64,000 bases of DNA from Streptomyces xanthophaeus. GTDB taxonomy: Bacteria > Actinomycetota > Actinomycetes > Streptomycetales > Streptomycetaceae. A program made the translations under genes and the position numbers. The notes under the pieces were generated by a model that did no database searches, was not told the DNA's origin, and worked only from the letters and a program-made list of their open reading frames with translations. Positions 1 through 9,447 of this stretch are shown piece after piece (the stretch's first letter is position 1; every line of letters begins with the position of its first letter). The stretch is taken from the NCBI RefSeq assembly GCF_000725805.1, contig NZ_KL647134.1, positions 229,469 through 293,468 on the forward strand. The letters are read 5' to 3'.

Positions 1-937
1 CGTCGGCGCGGGCGGGGAAGCCGCCGCCGACCTCGCTGACCAGCTTCTGGGCTTCCGCGCTGAGGAGGTGGTCGAGGAGCTTCTTGCCGTTCTCGGTGTG
101 CGGGGCCTTGTCCACGAGGCCGGCCGCGTAGGGCAGCGCGAAGCTGGTGGGGCGGCCGCCCTCCTTCGCGGGGAACCAGATGCCCAGGTTGGGCATGGAC
201 CGGGACTGCGCGAAGTTCATCTGGACGTCGCCGTTGGCGACGAGCAGCTCGCCCTTGTCGGTCTTGGGCGCGAGCTTGCTGGTGGAGGAGGACGGGCCGA
301 CGTTGTTGGCCTGGAGCTTCTTCAGGTACTCCATCGCCGGCTCCTTGCCGCCGAAGTCGTGCATCGACTTGATGAGGACGGCGGTGCCGTCGCCCGCGAC
401 ACCCGGGGTGGAGTACTGGAGTCTGCCCTTGTACTTGGCGTCCAGCAGTTCCTCCCAGGTCTTGGGGGCCTCGGGGAGCTCCTTCTTGTTGTAGACGAAC
501 CCGAAGTAGTTGTTGACGACCGAGGTCCACTTGCCGTCGGCGGCCTTGTCCGCGCCGTTGACCTGCTCGGAGCCCTGCGGCTTGTAGGCCTGGAGGAGGC
601 CCTTGCCGTCGGCCTGCTGGATGAAGGGCGGCAGGGTGATCAGTACGTCGGCCTGGGTGTTGGTCTTCTCGCGGACGGCGCGCTGCACCATCTCGCCGGA
701 GCCGCCCTCGACGTACTTGACCTCGATGCCGGTCTTCTTGGTGAAGTCGGCGAAGACCTTGTCGTACCAGCCGTCGCCCTTGTCGCTCTTGAGTCCGTCG
801 GCGCTGTAGACGGTGACGACCTTCTCGCCGCCCGCGGCTCCGGCGGAGGAGGAGGCGCCGCAGGCGGTGGCGCCGACGGCGAGGGCGAGGCTGCCGGTGA
901 GGGCGGTGGCGGTACGGAGCAGGCGGGTTCTGGGCAT
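1..937 (-). CDS. phnS: Phosphonate (2-aminoethylphosphonate-type) ABC substrate-binding lipoprotein, C-terminus cut by window edge
   Basis: About 312 residues are visible; the stop lies outside the window. The protein begins with a twin-basic N-terminus, a hydrophobic stretch and a lipobox ending ATAC with the acylated Cys near residue 26, so it should be a lipoprotein on the outer face of the membrane. The mature part has the fold signature of iron/thiamine/phosphonate binding proteins (VTVYSADG near the start, then GSGEMVQR and GRLQYSTPGVAGDGT). On sequence alone an iron-binding protein would be possible. The choice of phosphonate comes from context: it is the last visible gene of an operon with two permeases, an ATPase, a phosphonatase-like hydrolase and an FAD oxidoreductase. 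The ATG at 937 lies 50 bases after the upstream permease gene. Confidence 0.82.
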   Translation of the reverse strand, partial: MPRTRLLRTATALTGSLALAVGATACGASSSAGAAGGEKVVTVYSADGLKSDKGDGWYDKVFADFTKKTGIEVKYVEGGSGEMVQRAVREKTNTQADVLITLPPFIQQADGKGLLQAYKPQGSEQVNGADKAADGKWTSVVNNYFGFVYNKKELPEAPKTWEELLDAKYKGRLQYSTPGVAGDGTAVLIKSMHDFGGKEPAMEYLKKLQANNVGPSSSTSKLAPKTDKGELLVANGDVQMNFAQSRSMPNLGIWFPAKEGGRPTSFALPYAAGLVDKAPHTENGKKLLDHLLSAEAQKLVSEVGGGFPARAD

Positions 938-986
938 GGAACTTCCTTACGGGGAAAGGGAGTCAGCGGGGGTGGGGAGGGGTGGA

Positions 987-1784
987 TCAGCGGTAGGAGG
1001 CCTTGGTGCGGATCCGGGAGACGGCCAGGAGGACGAGCACGGTGGTGGCCATCAGGACCACGGCGACGGCGGAGCCGCTGAAGAGCGAACCGCGGTCGGT
1101 GGCGGTGAAGATGCGGACGGGCAGGGGCATCCAGTCCGGCGGGTAGAGCATCATCGTGGCGCTCAGCTCGCCCATGGACAGGGCGAAGCAGAGTCCGGCG
1201 GCCGCCGTGAGCGAGGGCAGCAGCAGGGGGAGCTTGACCCGCCACAGCACGTACGCGGGCCGGGCGCCCAGGGAGGCGGCGGCCTGCTCGTACGCGGGAT
1301 CGAGACGGGCGAGCGCGGCGGAGACCGACTGGTAGGCGAAGGCCGTGACGAGGACGGTGTGCGCGAGGACGACAATCGAGCCGGTGCCGTTGAGCAGGAA
1401 CGGCGGCCTGCTGAACGCCACGAGCACGGCGAGGCCGACGACCACCGAGGGCACGGCGACGGGCAGCATGAACAGCGCGTCCAGGGCCTGCTTGCCGCGC
1501 CTGCGCAGGCCGGCGGCGGCGAGTGCGGCCCAGGTGCCGACGGTGAGCGCGAGCAGGCTGGCGACCAGGGCGGTGACCAGGCTGGTGGTCAGCGCCTGGA
1601 GGGATTCGCCCTGCACGGCGGAGGCGTAGTTCGCGGTGGTCGGGCCGGAGGGGAAGGCTCCGGACCAGTGGGTGGCGAGGGAGGCCGCGAAGACCACGAG
1701 CAGGGGCAGGGCGAAGAGGGGAAGGAAGAGGAGGCCGAAGAGGCCCCAGGCGGCCCAGCGGCCGGCCCGGCTATGCACCAGCAC
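987..1784 (-). CDS. phnV: PhnV-like ABC permease
   Basis: A 265-residue inner-membrane protein with about six hydrophobic segments. The cytoplasmic EAA loop that docks on the ATPase is visible (EQAAASLGARPAYVLWRVKL followed by P). The GTG start overlaps the end of the upstream permease gene by 14 bases, so the two are probably translationally coupled. With the upstream permease it would form the channel through which the phosphonate enters. Family membership as a binding-protein-dependent permease is clear; the V rather than U label follows only from gene order and is weak. Confidence 0.8.
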   Translation of the reverse strand: MLVHSRAGRWAAWGLFGLLFLPLFALPLLVVFAASLATHWSGAFPSGPTTANYASAVQGESLQALTTSLVTALVASLLALTVGTWAALAAAGLRRRGKQALDALFMLPVAVPSVVVGLAVLVAFSRPPFLLNGTGSIVVLAHTVLVTAFAYQSVSAALARLDPAYEQAAASLGARPAYVLWRVKLPLLLPSLTAAAGLCFALSMGELSATMMLYPPDWMPLPVRIFTATDRGSLFSGSAVAVVLMATTVLVLLAVSRIRTKASYR

Positions 1785-3118
1785 GCTTGGTCACCACCCG
1801 GTAGAGGCCGAACAGGCCGACGGAGATAGCGATGTTGACGACGGCGACCACGCAGGCGGCCGCGTAGTCGGATTCGAGGATGGCCTTCCCGTAGATCAGC
1901 ATCGGGAGGGTCGTGACGTCCTTGGCCCCGGTGAACAGGACGATCCCGAACTCGTTCAGGCACATGACCAGGACCAGGCTGCCGCCCGCGGCGAGGGCCG
2001 GCCGGGCCTCGGGCAGGATCACCTGCCGCACGATCCGGGCGGGGCGGGCACCGAGGCCCGCCGCGACCTCCAGCTGGGCGGTGTCCAGTTGGGAGAAGGC
2101 GGCGAGCAGGGGGCGCATCACGAAGGGGGTGAAGTACGTGATCTCCGCGAGGAGTACGCCCCAGGGCGTGGTGAGGAAGTGGAAGGGGCCGTCCGCGGCG
2201 CCCGTGACGCCGGTCCACACCCCGTTGGCCATGCCGACGGTGCCGTAGATGAAGAGGAGGGCGAGGGTGATGAGGAAGGAGGGGAAGGAGAGGAAGACAT
2301 CGATGAACTTCGCGACGGAACGGGCCCCGGGGAACGGGACGAAGGCGATCACCAGGGCGAGCGCGAAGCCGAGGACGAGAGCGCCGGCGGTGGCGCCGAA
2401 GGCGAGCCAGACGGTGGTCCAGAGGGCCTCGCGGAAGGCGGTGGAGGCGAAGACGGAGGAGTAGGCGTCGAGTGCTCCGCCGCCGTTCTCCGGGGTGAAG
2501 GACTGCTGGACGACGAGGGCGAGGGGATAGAGGAAGACGACCGCGAGGAGGAGGACGGGCGGCACCGCCCATATGCCCCCAGACTTCGTCCGGGGGGACC
2601 CCCGGCGCGGCAGCCGGACCGTTGCGCGGGGCCGGGGCCCGGCGGGGCGGGCGGATGCCGCGGACTCGCCGGACGCGCCAAGGCCGGCGGGGGCGGAGGC
2701 CTCCGCCGCAGAGCCGCCCGGGGCAGGGGGCCGTACGGCCGGTGCAGGCGCCGGACCGCCGTCCCCCCGCCGGGCAGCCCCGGCGGGTACGGGATCACTC
2801 TGGCGGGAGGCTCCGCCAGAGCGGCCCGGGGGCCCGGCGGGGGCGGAAGCCTCCGCCGCGGAGCCGCCCGGGGCTGGGGGCCGTACGGCCGGTGCGGGCG
2901 CCGGACCGCCGTCCCCCGGCCGGTCGGCCCCGGCAGGTACGGGATCACCCGCGCGGGAGGCTCCGCCGGAAGGGATCGGGGCCGGAGCCGTCCGGGCCGG
3001 GGCCGCCGGGGCCGGGGCGACCGGGCCCGCGAGGTTCGGGGCCGCCAGGGCTGCGGGGTGCGGGGCCGGGGGCGGGGCGCCCTGGGCGGAGCTCGCCGGG
3101 GCCGGGGGGGTCGGGGAG

Positions 3119-3126
<8 letters not shown>
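1771..3126 (-). CDS. phnU: PhnU-like ABC permease with a long repeat-derived Pro/Ala-rich N-terminal extension
   Basis: A 451-residue protein. Residues from about 185 onward are a normal permease (first membrane segment AVPPVLLLAVVFLYPL; EAA loop EVAAGLGARPARIVRQVILP). The first 185 residues are low-complexity Pro/Ala/Gly and contain a 50-residue unit present twice (about residues 54-103 and 104-148), encoded by near-identical DNA. The ATG at 3126 overlaps the stop of the ATPase gene by eight bases, which supports this start despite the odd extension; an internal GTG just before the first membrane segment is the alternative. Usual family length is about 270-290 residues. The extension looks like intergenic repeat DNA that became coding. 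Confidence 0.8.
2683..2967 (-). repeat. Two tandem copies of a roughly 150-bp GC-rich unit inside the phnU-like gene
   Basis: The DNA for residues 54-103 of the permease recurs immediately after (GGAS-R..DPVPAG to SAAEASAPAG in both copies). Differences are mainly in the codons after GGASR and in the linker. Because the unit is a multiple of three it keeps the frame. The adjacent stretch around 2575-2600 reads like the purine/pyrimidine-rich intergenic repeat common in streptomycetes (gacttcgtccgggggg). Confidence 0.75.
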
Positions 3127-4164
<1,038 letters not shown>

Positions 4165-4168
<4 letters not shown>

Positions 4169-4917
4169 TCCGGGGCCGCCAGCGCGTCCAGGACGGCGGG
4201 GAGTTCGGCGACGGAGCCCAGCACATGGGTCGCGCCGTGCTCCGCGAGCGCCGCGCGGCCGTGGGCGCCGGTGAGGACGCCGGCCACCAGGCCCGCCCCG
4301 GAACGGCGGCCGCTGAGCATGTCGTAGGCCGTGTCGCCCGCGACGGCGATCTCCCGTACGTCGGCCACCGCGCCGGTGCGCAGGAACGCGGCCAGCACCA
4401 TGTCCGGGTACGGTCGGCCGCGGCCGCCCGCGTCGGCGGGGCACAGGGTGAGGTCCGCCAGGTCCTGCCAGCCGAGGGCATCGAGGATCGCGTCCTGGGT
4501 GACGCGGGCGAAGCCGGTGGTCAGGACGACGGTGCGACCCTCGCCGCGGAGCTGTTCGACGGCCTCGCGGGCGCCGGGGAGCGGGGCGACGAGACCGCCG
4601 TCGACGAGGCCCGCGTACGCCTCCTCGAAGGCGGAGTTGGCGCGCCGGGCGAGCTCCTCGCTGCCGAAGAGGTGGCGGAAGACGGATATCTTCGACTCGC
4701 CCATGGTGTCGCGGACGTACTGGAGCTTCTCGGCGTGGCCGGGGGTGCCCGGCTCGACGCCGAGGCTTGCGGCGGCCCGTTCGAAGGCGCGCTCGACGAG
4801 GCCGCCGTCGGCGACGGTGGTGCCGGCCATGTCGAGGACGACCAGCTTGTACGCGGTGGGCGCGGTGCGCGGGGTGCCTGCGGTGCGCGGGGTGCCTGCG
4901 GTGTTCGTGTCGGTCAT
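4165..4917 (-). CDS. PhnX-like phosphonatase (HAD family phosphonoacetaldehyde hydrolase-like)
   Basis: A 250-residue HAD-superfamily hydrolase. The nucleophile motif is VVLDMAGTTV with Asp29, matching the DxAGTT form of phosphonatases. Lys76 in MGESK sits where PhnX has its Schiff-base lysine after a MG pair, so both key residues of C-P bond hydrolysis appear present. Motif III/IV are GRGRPYPDM and VAGDTAYDM. Expected reaction: phosphonoacetaldehyde to acetaldehyde and phosphate in the cytoplasm. It starts five bases after the FAD oxidoreductase stop. Residues 7-18 contain a small duplication (TAGTPR twice). The sequence fits the phosphonatase-like family better than classical PhnX, so the exact substrate is inferred from neighbours. 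Confidence 0.85.
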
Positions 4918-4922
4918 CTGAC

Positions 4923-6050
4923 TTACCAGCCCAGTTCGTTCGCGGTGGTCTCGGCTATCGCGGGAGAGCAGGTCATGCCCCGCCCGCCGGGTCCGGTCAC
5001 CAGCCAGACCCCGTCGGCCACCTGCTGGCGGTGGACGACGCGGCTGGTGTCGGTGCACTGCGCGTACACGCCCGCCCAGCGGCGGCGGATCTGCGGCAGC
5101 GGTCGGCCCAGGAAGGACTCGGCCACGGCGGCGACGTGCTCGTAGGGGTCTTCGAGGGTGTCGAAGGCGAAGGGGTGCTCGTATTCGTGGGTGTCGCCGA
5201 TGGTCAGTCCGCCGTCCTCGCGCTGGACCATCAGCAGCTGCATCTTGTGCGCGGCGGCGGTCGGCGCCTGCTCCTGAGCGGCGTTCAGCTCGTCGAGCGC
5301 GGGCGACGCGTACGCCGGGTAGTACCGGAAGCTGTCGGCGTCGGCGACGGAGGTGGTGAGCCGCTCGCCGAGCGGGGCCGTCTGCATCATCTGCAGGCGG
5401 ACGCGGCGCACGGGCAGCTCCGGGACCAGCTCGCGGACCAGGCCGGACAGCCAGGCGCCGGTGGCCAGGACGACGGCGTCGCCGCGGTGCACGTCGCCGT
5501 GGTCGTCGCGGACCGCGCCGGGGCCGACCACCTCGCGGACCTCACGGCCGGGCAGGAAGGTGTAGCGGCCGTCCGCCTTGGCGCGCAGGGCCTCGCGCAG
5601 GCGCAGCTGGGCGGTGCGCGGTTCCACGGCCGCGTCCCGCTCGCACCACAGGGCGGCCTCGAAGTCGCCGCGCAGGGCCGGGTTGATCCGGCGCGCCTCG
5701 GCGGCGGTGACCAGCGCGTAGCCGCGGGCGGCGGCGTCGGGGCGGGTCAGGGCCGCCTCGGCGACCGCGCGTTCGCGCGGGGTGCGGACGGGGGTGAGGG
5801 AGCCGTTGGCGCGGAAGCCCAGGCCGGGCACCTCCGCGCCGATGCGCTCCCAGAGCTCGCGGGCCCGCAGGGCGGTGTCGAGCTCCTCTCCCCCGGCCCG
5901 TCCGCTGACCCAGACCTGGCCGAAATTGCGCAGTGATGCGCCGCGGGCCTCGGCCTCGCGCTCGATCTGGACGACCTCGTGGCCGCGTTCGACTGCTTGC
6001 CAGGCGTGCATGGTGCCGACCACGCCGCCTCCGACGACTATGACTCTCAC
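4923..6050 (-). CDS. FAD-dependent oxidoreductase of the phosphonate-cluster (HpnW/TIGR03364-like) type
   Basis: A glycine-oxidase-like flavoprotein of about 375 residues. The dinucleotide-binding motif VRVIVVGGGVVGTMHAW is at the very N-terminus; GASLRNFGQVWVSGR and the C-terminal LVTGPGGRGMTCSPAIAE are typical of the family found in phosphonate operons. As I recall, related FAD enzymes (PbfC/PbfD) oxidise N-methyl-AEP, and some AEP, directly to phosphonoacetaldehyde. That would feed the adjacent phosphonatase without a transaminase. The GTG at 6050 fits the family N-terminus but has no obvious Shine-Dalgarno; an in-frame ATG at 6158 has a strong one (GAAAGGG) and would add 36 residues. Confidence 0.8.
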   Translation of the reverse strand: MRVIVVGGGVVGTMHAWQAVERGHEVVQIEREAEARGASLRNFGQVWVSGRAGGEELDTALRARELWERIGAEVPGLGFRANGSLTPVRTPRERAVAEAALTRPDAAARGYALVTAAEARRINPALRGDFEAALWCERDAAVEPRTAQLRLREALRAKADGRYTFLPGREVREVVGPGAVRDDHGDVHRGDAVVLATGAWLSGLVRELVPELPVRRVRLQMMQTAPLGERLTTSVADADSFRYYPAYASPALDELNAAQEQAPTAAAHKMQLLMVQREDGGLTIGDTHEYEHPFAFDTLEDPYEHVAAVAESFLGRPLPQIRRRWAGVYAQCTDTSRVVHRQQVADGVWLVTGPGGRGMTCSPAIAETTANELGW

Positions 6051-6124
6051 GGCGTCCACGGTGGTCGCGGCCCGTGACCCGCTGGGAGCGGTCCGGCAAC
6101 GCGATGGTGAACAGCCCTCGACGC

Positions 6125-6136
6125 TTGGACTAGACC
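6125..6136. promoter_or_regulatory. Candidate GntR/HutC-type operator ahead of the phosphonate operon
   Basis: The sequence ttggactagacc is an imperfect palindrome around a central CTAG. It matches the HutC-subfamily pattern GTnTAnAC at seven of eight positions. It lies between the regulator gene and the oxidoreductase gene, where the operon promoter must be. Binding is inferred, not shown; DasR could also recognise it, as it differs from dre sites in this window at few positions. Confidence 0.4.
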
Positions 6137-6207
6137 CGTTACCTTTCTGTGATGTCATTACGTCCCTTTCTGGTGGATACGGGTGGGCCGGCGTGGGCCA
6201 CCGCGGC

Positions 6208-6972
6208 CTATTCGGGCCGCAGCCTGGTCGTGAAACTGAACCGGTCACCACGGTAGAGCGAACGTACCCGCTCCAGCGGGCGCCCCTCCTGGTCCCGGGA
6301 GAAGCGGTGAAGGAGCAGCATGGGCAGGGCGGGCGGCGTGCCGATCAGCAGTGCCTCGCGCGGGGTGGCGAGGACCGTCTCCAGCTTCTCGTCGGCGTCG
6401 CCGAAGGCGATGGAGAGGCGGTCGCGGAGGTATCCGTAGAAGGAGGAGTCCGGCTGGAAGTCGAGGTCCAGGCGGGGCGCCCGGGCCACGCGGACGTACG
6501 TGCTCTCCAGGCCGACCCGCTCGTCGTCGGCGAGCAGGACCCGCTCCAGGTGCCAGACGGGCTCGCCGGCCTCGGCGCCGATGCCGGGGGCGAGGTCGGG
6601 CGGGCAGGGGAACTGCTCCAGGCCGATCAGGTGCCGGCCCGGGCGGCGGCCCTGGCGGCGGACGCCCTCGGTGTAGCTGGCGAGGGAGAGCGGCTGTTCG
6701 AGCTTCGGCCCGGCGACGACGGTCCCGCGGCCGGAGCGGCGCAGCCGGCCTTCCAGCAGCAGCTCGCGCAGGGCCTGGCGGACGGTCTCGCGGGACACCT
6801 CGTAGCGCTCGGCGAGATCGCGCTCGGTGGGGAGGGTGCCGCCCTCGCCGAGCTCGTCGAGGAGGTCGGCGACCAGCGCCTTGACCGCGTAGTACTTGGG
6901 GATGCGGCCGTGCTCGGGGATCCCGGAACGGACGGGCGAGCCGGGGCGGTGCTGCGGGGTCTGTTCGTCCAC
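6208..6972 (-). CDS. GntR/HutC-family transcriptional regulator with UTRA effector domain
   Basis: A 254-residue regulator. The winged helix-turn-helix spans about residues 27-90 (LPTERDLAERYEVSRETVRQ, the classic GntR helix pair). A UTRA ligand-binding domain follows (AGEPVWHLERVLLADDERV, then LESTYVRVARAP). It is transcribed toward the phosphonate operon with about 160 bases between, where an operator-like palindrome occurs. The simplest reading is a repressor of phosphonate catabolism that responds to the phosphonate or a phosphorylated intermediate; the ligand cannot be read from the sequence. Confidence 0.85.
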   Translation of the reverse strand: MDEQTPQHRPGSPVRSGIPEHGRIPKYYAVKALVADLLDELGEGGTLPTERDLAERYEVSRETVRQALRELLLEGRLRRSGRGTVVAGPKLEQPLSLASYTEGVRRQGRRPGRHLIGLEQFPCPPDLAPGIGAEAGEPVWHLERVLLADDERVGLESTYVRVARAPRLDLDFQPDSSFYGYLRDRLSIAFGDADEKLETVLATPREALLIGTPPALPMLLLHRFSRDQEGRPLERVRSLYRGDRFSFTTRLRPE

Positions 6973-7019
6973 GGAGGGACTCTATGCGGGGCGGCGGGCG
7001 GGGCTGCGGAGGGCTCTGC

Positions 7020-7185
7020 GTACGGGTCCGGGGGGTGGGGTGCGGGGTGCGGCTCTGCGTACGGGGTCTGCGTACGGGGTCTGCGTACGGGTGCGCGTGC
7101 GGGTGCGCGTGCGGGTCGCCGTACCGGTCCCGTACGGGGTCTGCGTACGGTTCGCCGTACCGGTCCGCGTGCGGGCGCCGTACGT
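7020..7185. repeat. Non-coding GC-rich irregular tandem repeat
   Basis: Short units of the form gcgtacggggtct, gcgtgcgggt and gccgtaccggt recur many times between the GntR gene and the LAHTG protein gene. Unit length varies (about 7, 12-14 and 20 bases) and the phase is irregular, unlike the in-frame repeats within genes of this window. The gtac cores make several self-complementary stretches. No gene was seen here. Confidence 0.7.
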
Positions 7186-7188
7186 GGA

Positions 7189-7935
7189 TCAGCGTGCCCG
7201 GGCGCGCAGTCGCCGGGCGCCCAGCAGGAGGCCGCCGCCTGTGGTGAGCGCGGCCACGGCGCCCGCCCCGTACGCCCACTCGCGGGGGCCGGTGTGCGCC
7301 AGCGACCCGGCCTCGGCGGGGTCCTGCGGGCCCTCGACGGAGAACCGGTAGCCGCCGCTCTCGCCGACCCAGTCGCCGTCGTCGCCCTTGCGCTGGACGA
7401 GGGCCGCGTCCGCGACCACCTCGCCGGTGGGGGCGTCCGGTGCGAAGGAGAGGCCGACCTTCACGGTCAGGGCTCCCCCGGCGGCGACGGTGTACCCGGC
7501 GAAGGCGTCACCCCCGTCGAAGACGGCGATGATCTCGTCGCGGTCGGTCCCCTCCAGGCTGACGGGCAGGGTGCCGCCCGGAGCCTCGAACTCCATCCGC
7601 AGGTGGGCGGGGCGCAGCAGACGGGCCTTGTCGGTGAGGACGACGACGGGGTGGATGGCCGTGCACTCGGAGTTCGTGGTGTTGGTCAGGTCCAGGAACC
7701 AGGTCTGCGGCTCGCCGCCCGTGCGGTAGACGGCCGGACCTCCGCGGATCCGCGCGCCGATGGGGAAGGCGGTGCTCTTCCCGTCCCCGCAGGTGGCCTG
7801 TGCGCGGGAGGGCAGCGCCGGGGCGGGCCGGGCGCCTCCGCCGGTGCCGACGTCCGCTCCGGCGGTGGGCACGGTGGTGGCGAACAGGGTGGCGGAGAGG
7901 ACGGCGGAGAGGGCAAGGGCTTTGCGCAGTCGCAT
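7189..7935 (-). CDS. Secreted cell-wall-anchored protein with LAHTG sortase signal
   Basis: A 248-residue protein. The N-terminus (MRLRKALALSAVLSATLFA) is a Sec signal peptide, followed by a beta-rich extracellular region of unknown function. The C-terminus is a sorting signal: LAHTG, a hydrophobic stretch (AYGAGAVAALTTGGGLLLG) and a basic tail ARRLRARAR. LAxTG is the form cleaved by class E sortases, and one is encoded at 12936-13760. The ATG at 7935 was chosen because it starts the signal peptide; an upstream in-frame start would bury it. No enzymatic motif was seen. Confidence 0.82.
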   Translation of the reverse strand: MRLRKALALSAVLSATLFATTVPTAGADVGTGGGARPAPALPSRAQATCGDGKSTAFPIGARIRGGPAVYRTGGEPQTWFLDLTNTTNSECTAIHPVVVLTDKARLLRPAHLRMEFEAPGGTLPVSLEGTDRDEIIAVFDGGDAFAGYTVAAGGALTVKVGLSFAPDAPTGEVVADAALVQRKGDDGDWVGESGGYRFSVEGPQDPAEAGSLAHTGPREWAYGAGAVAALTTGGGLLLGARRLRARAR

Positions 7936-8185
7936 GGAAGACCTTCGCTGCTCGCCGGACGGGACGATGGTCGGACCAGGTGACAATCAGCCCGGCCCTG
8001 CCCGCACCCTTCCACGCCCGCGCGAAGCCTCGTCGCGCGCCGCGCCTGGGTCGTTCTGGTTTACGCCCGGATGGCGGCGAGGTCAAGTGGCTGGTGGGAC
8101 GGGTGGTGCGACCGGGGGCGCGGGTGGGCGGGGCCGCGGCCGGCTCGGGTCCGGTGGGTCCAGGCGGGGGCTGGGGTGCGGTGGT

Positions 8186-9406
8186 TCAGGCTCGGCCGAA
8201 GAAGGGTGCCAGGACCAGTTCCGCCGCGCCCTCCGCCACCCCGGCGCCGGCCAGGGCGACCGTCGGCGGGGGCTGCGCCAGGGCACGGGCCGCCAGGACG
8301 GCGCGTACCCCGGCCACGAAGACCTCCGGGGCCGCGGCGACGACGCGGCCGCCCAGGAACACCCGCTCCACGTCCAGCAGCGCGACCAGGTTGGCCGCGC
8401 CCTCGCCGAGGATCCGCGCGGCCTCCGGCAGGTCGCCACGGCCCACCGCCGCCAGGCAGAGCACCTCCGCGCAGCCCCGCGCCCCGCAGCGGCAGGGCGG
8501 GCCGTCCAGGTGCAGCACCTGGTGGCCGAACTCGCCCGCGGCCGAGCGGGCGCCCCGGTAGACCTCGCCGTCGAGGCACAGGCCCGCACCGAGCCCGGTC
8601 CCGACGTGCAGGTAGACGGAGGCACCGGACCGGGCCGCCGCCGCGGGCGCGGGCACGCTCATCGGGGCCACGTTCGCCGCGGCCACGTTCGCCGCGGGCA
8701 CGTTCACCGCGGGCACTTTCACCGCGGGCACGTTCGCCCCGGCCACGCTCACCGCGGTCACGGTTCCGGCCGCGCCCGCGTTGGTGTCCTTGTCCAGCAG
8801 CACCGGCAGCCCCAGCCGCCCCTCCAGCACCTCCCGCAGCGGGAACCCCTCCCACTCCGGGAAGCCCGTCACCCGGCCCAGCACCCCGGTCCTGTGGTCC
8901 AGCGGGCCCGGCGCGGCCACCCCGGCGCCCAGCAGCGGCGGCCCGGCCGGATCGGTGACCCGCCCCACCCTCCGTACGACGGCCTCCACCACCGCGTCCT
9001 GACCCGCGCCGAAGTCCAGCGGGCCCCGGCTCTCGGCGACGACGCCGCCCGCGAGGTCCACCCGTACCGCCCGGAGCTCGTCGCGGTCCAGGTGCACGCC
9101 GACCGCGTGGCGGGCCTGCGGGACGAGGCGCAGCAGGGTGCGCGGCTTGCCTCCGGTGGACGCGGCCCGGCCCGCCTCGGCGACCAGGCCCTCGGCGGCC
9201 AGCCGCACCACGATCTTGCTGACGGCCTGCGGGGTGAGCCCCGTACGGACCGCGAGCTCGGCGCGGCCGAGCCCGGCCGGTCCGGCGCCGCGCAGCAGGT
9301 CCAGCAGCAGCGCATCGTTGTACCCGCGCAGCGTCGGCAGGTTCGCCCCGCCGCGCCTCTCCCCACTGCCACTGCCGCTGCCCCTGTTCACCTGCCCATT
9401 GTCCAC
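8186..9406 (-). CDS. ROK-family transcriptional repressor with an internal pentapeptide-repeat insertion
   Basis: A 406-residue protein. An N-terminal winged helix (about residues 20-85, LTPQAVSKIVVRLAAEGLV) precedes a ROK/hexokinase-like domain with DKDTNAGAAG, GTGLGAGLCLDGEV and the zinc-site motif CRCGARGCAE. Between the first two of these lies an insert of about 35 residues built from five-residue units (NVPAV, KVPAV, NVPAA), absent from ordinary ROK proteins. The ATG at 9406 has a strong ribosome binding site (GGAAGG). It is divergent from an oxidoreductase gene, with a 25-bp inverted repeat between them that is the likely operator for both. The ligand is probably a sugar or sugar derivative, by family. 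Confidence 0.87.
   Translation of the reverse strand: MDNGQVNRGSGSGSGERRGGANLPTLRGYNDALLLDLLRGAGPAGLGRAELAVRTGLTPQAVSKIVVRLAAEGLVAEAGRAASTGGKPRTLLRLVPQARHAVGVHLDRDELRAVRVDLAGGVVAESRGPLDFGAGQDAVVEAVVRRVGRVTDPAGPPLLGAGVAAPGPLDHRTGVLGRVTGFPEWEGFPLREVLEGRLGLPVLLDKDTNAGAAGTVTAVSVAGANVPAVKVPAVNVPAANVAAANVAPMSVPAPAAAARSGASVYLHVGTGLGAGLCLDGEVYRGARSAAGEFGHQVLHLDGPPCRCGARGCAEVLCLAAVGRGDLPEAARILGEGAANLVALLDVERVFLGGRVVAAAPEVFVAGVRAVLAARALAQPPPTVALAGAGVAEGAAELVLAPFFGRA
8660..8765 (-). repeat. About seven 15-bp tandem repeats inside the ROK gene
   Basis: The unit is of the form gcgggcacgttcacc on the plus strand, repeated with a few substitutions. Each unit encodes five residues ending in a Val-Pro or Val-Ala step. 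The repeat keeps the reading frame and falls between conserved ROK motifs, in a surface loop of the fold. Confidence 0.8.
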
Positions 9407-9415
9407 CTTCCTTGC

Positions 9416-9440
9416 ACTTTGACAACAGTGTTGCCAAAGT
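9416..9440. promoter_or_regulatory. 25-bp inverted repeat, likely ROK repressor operator in a divergent promoter
   Basis: Arms ACTTTGACAACA and TGTTGCCAAAGT are complementary at 11 of 12 positions around a single central G. The site lies in the 41 bases between the ROK gene start (9406) and the oxidoreductase start (9448), so binding would control both genes. Confidence 0.75.
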
Positions 9441-9447
9441 GGTCGTC

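Noticed and set aside
8660..8765. CRISPR-like array
   Set aside because: The 15-bp units are contiguous with no unique spacers and encode an in-frame pentapeptide in a ROK gene.
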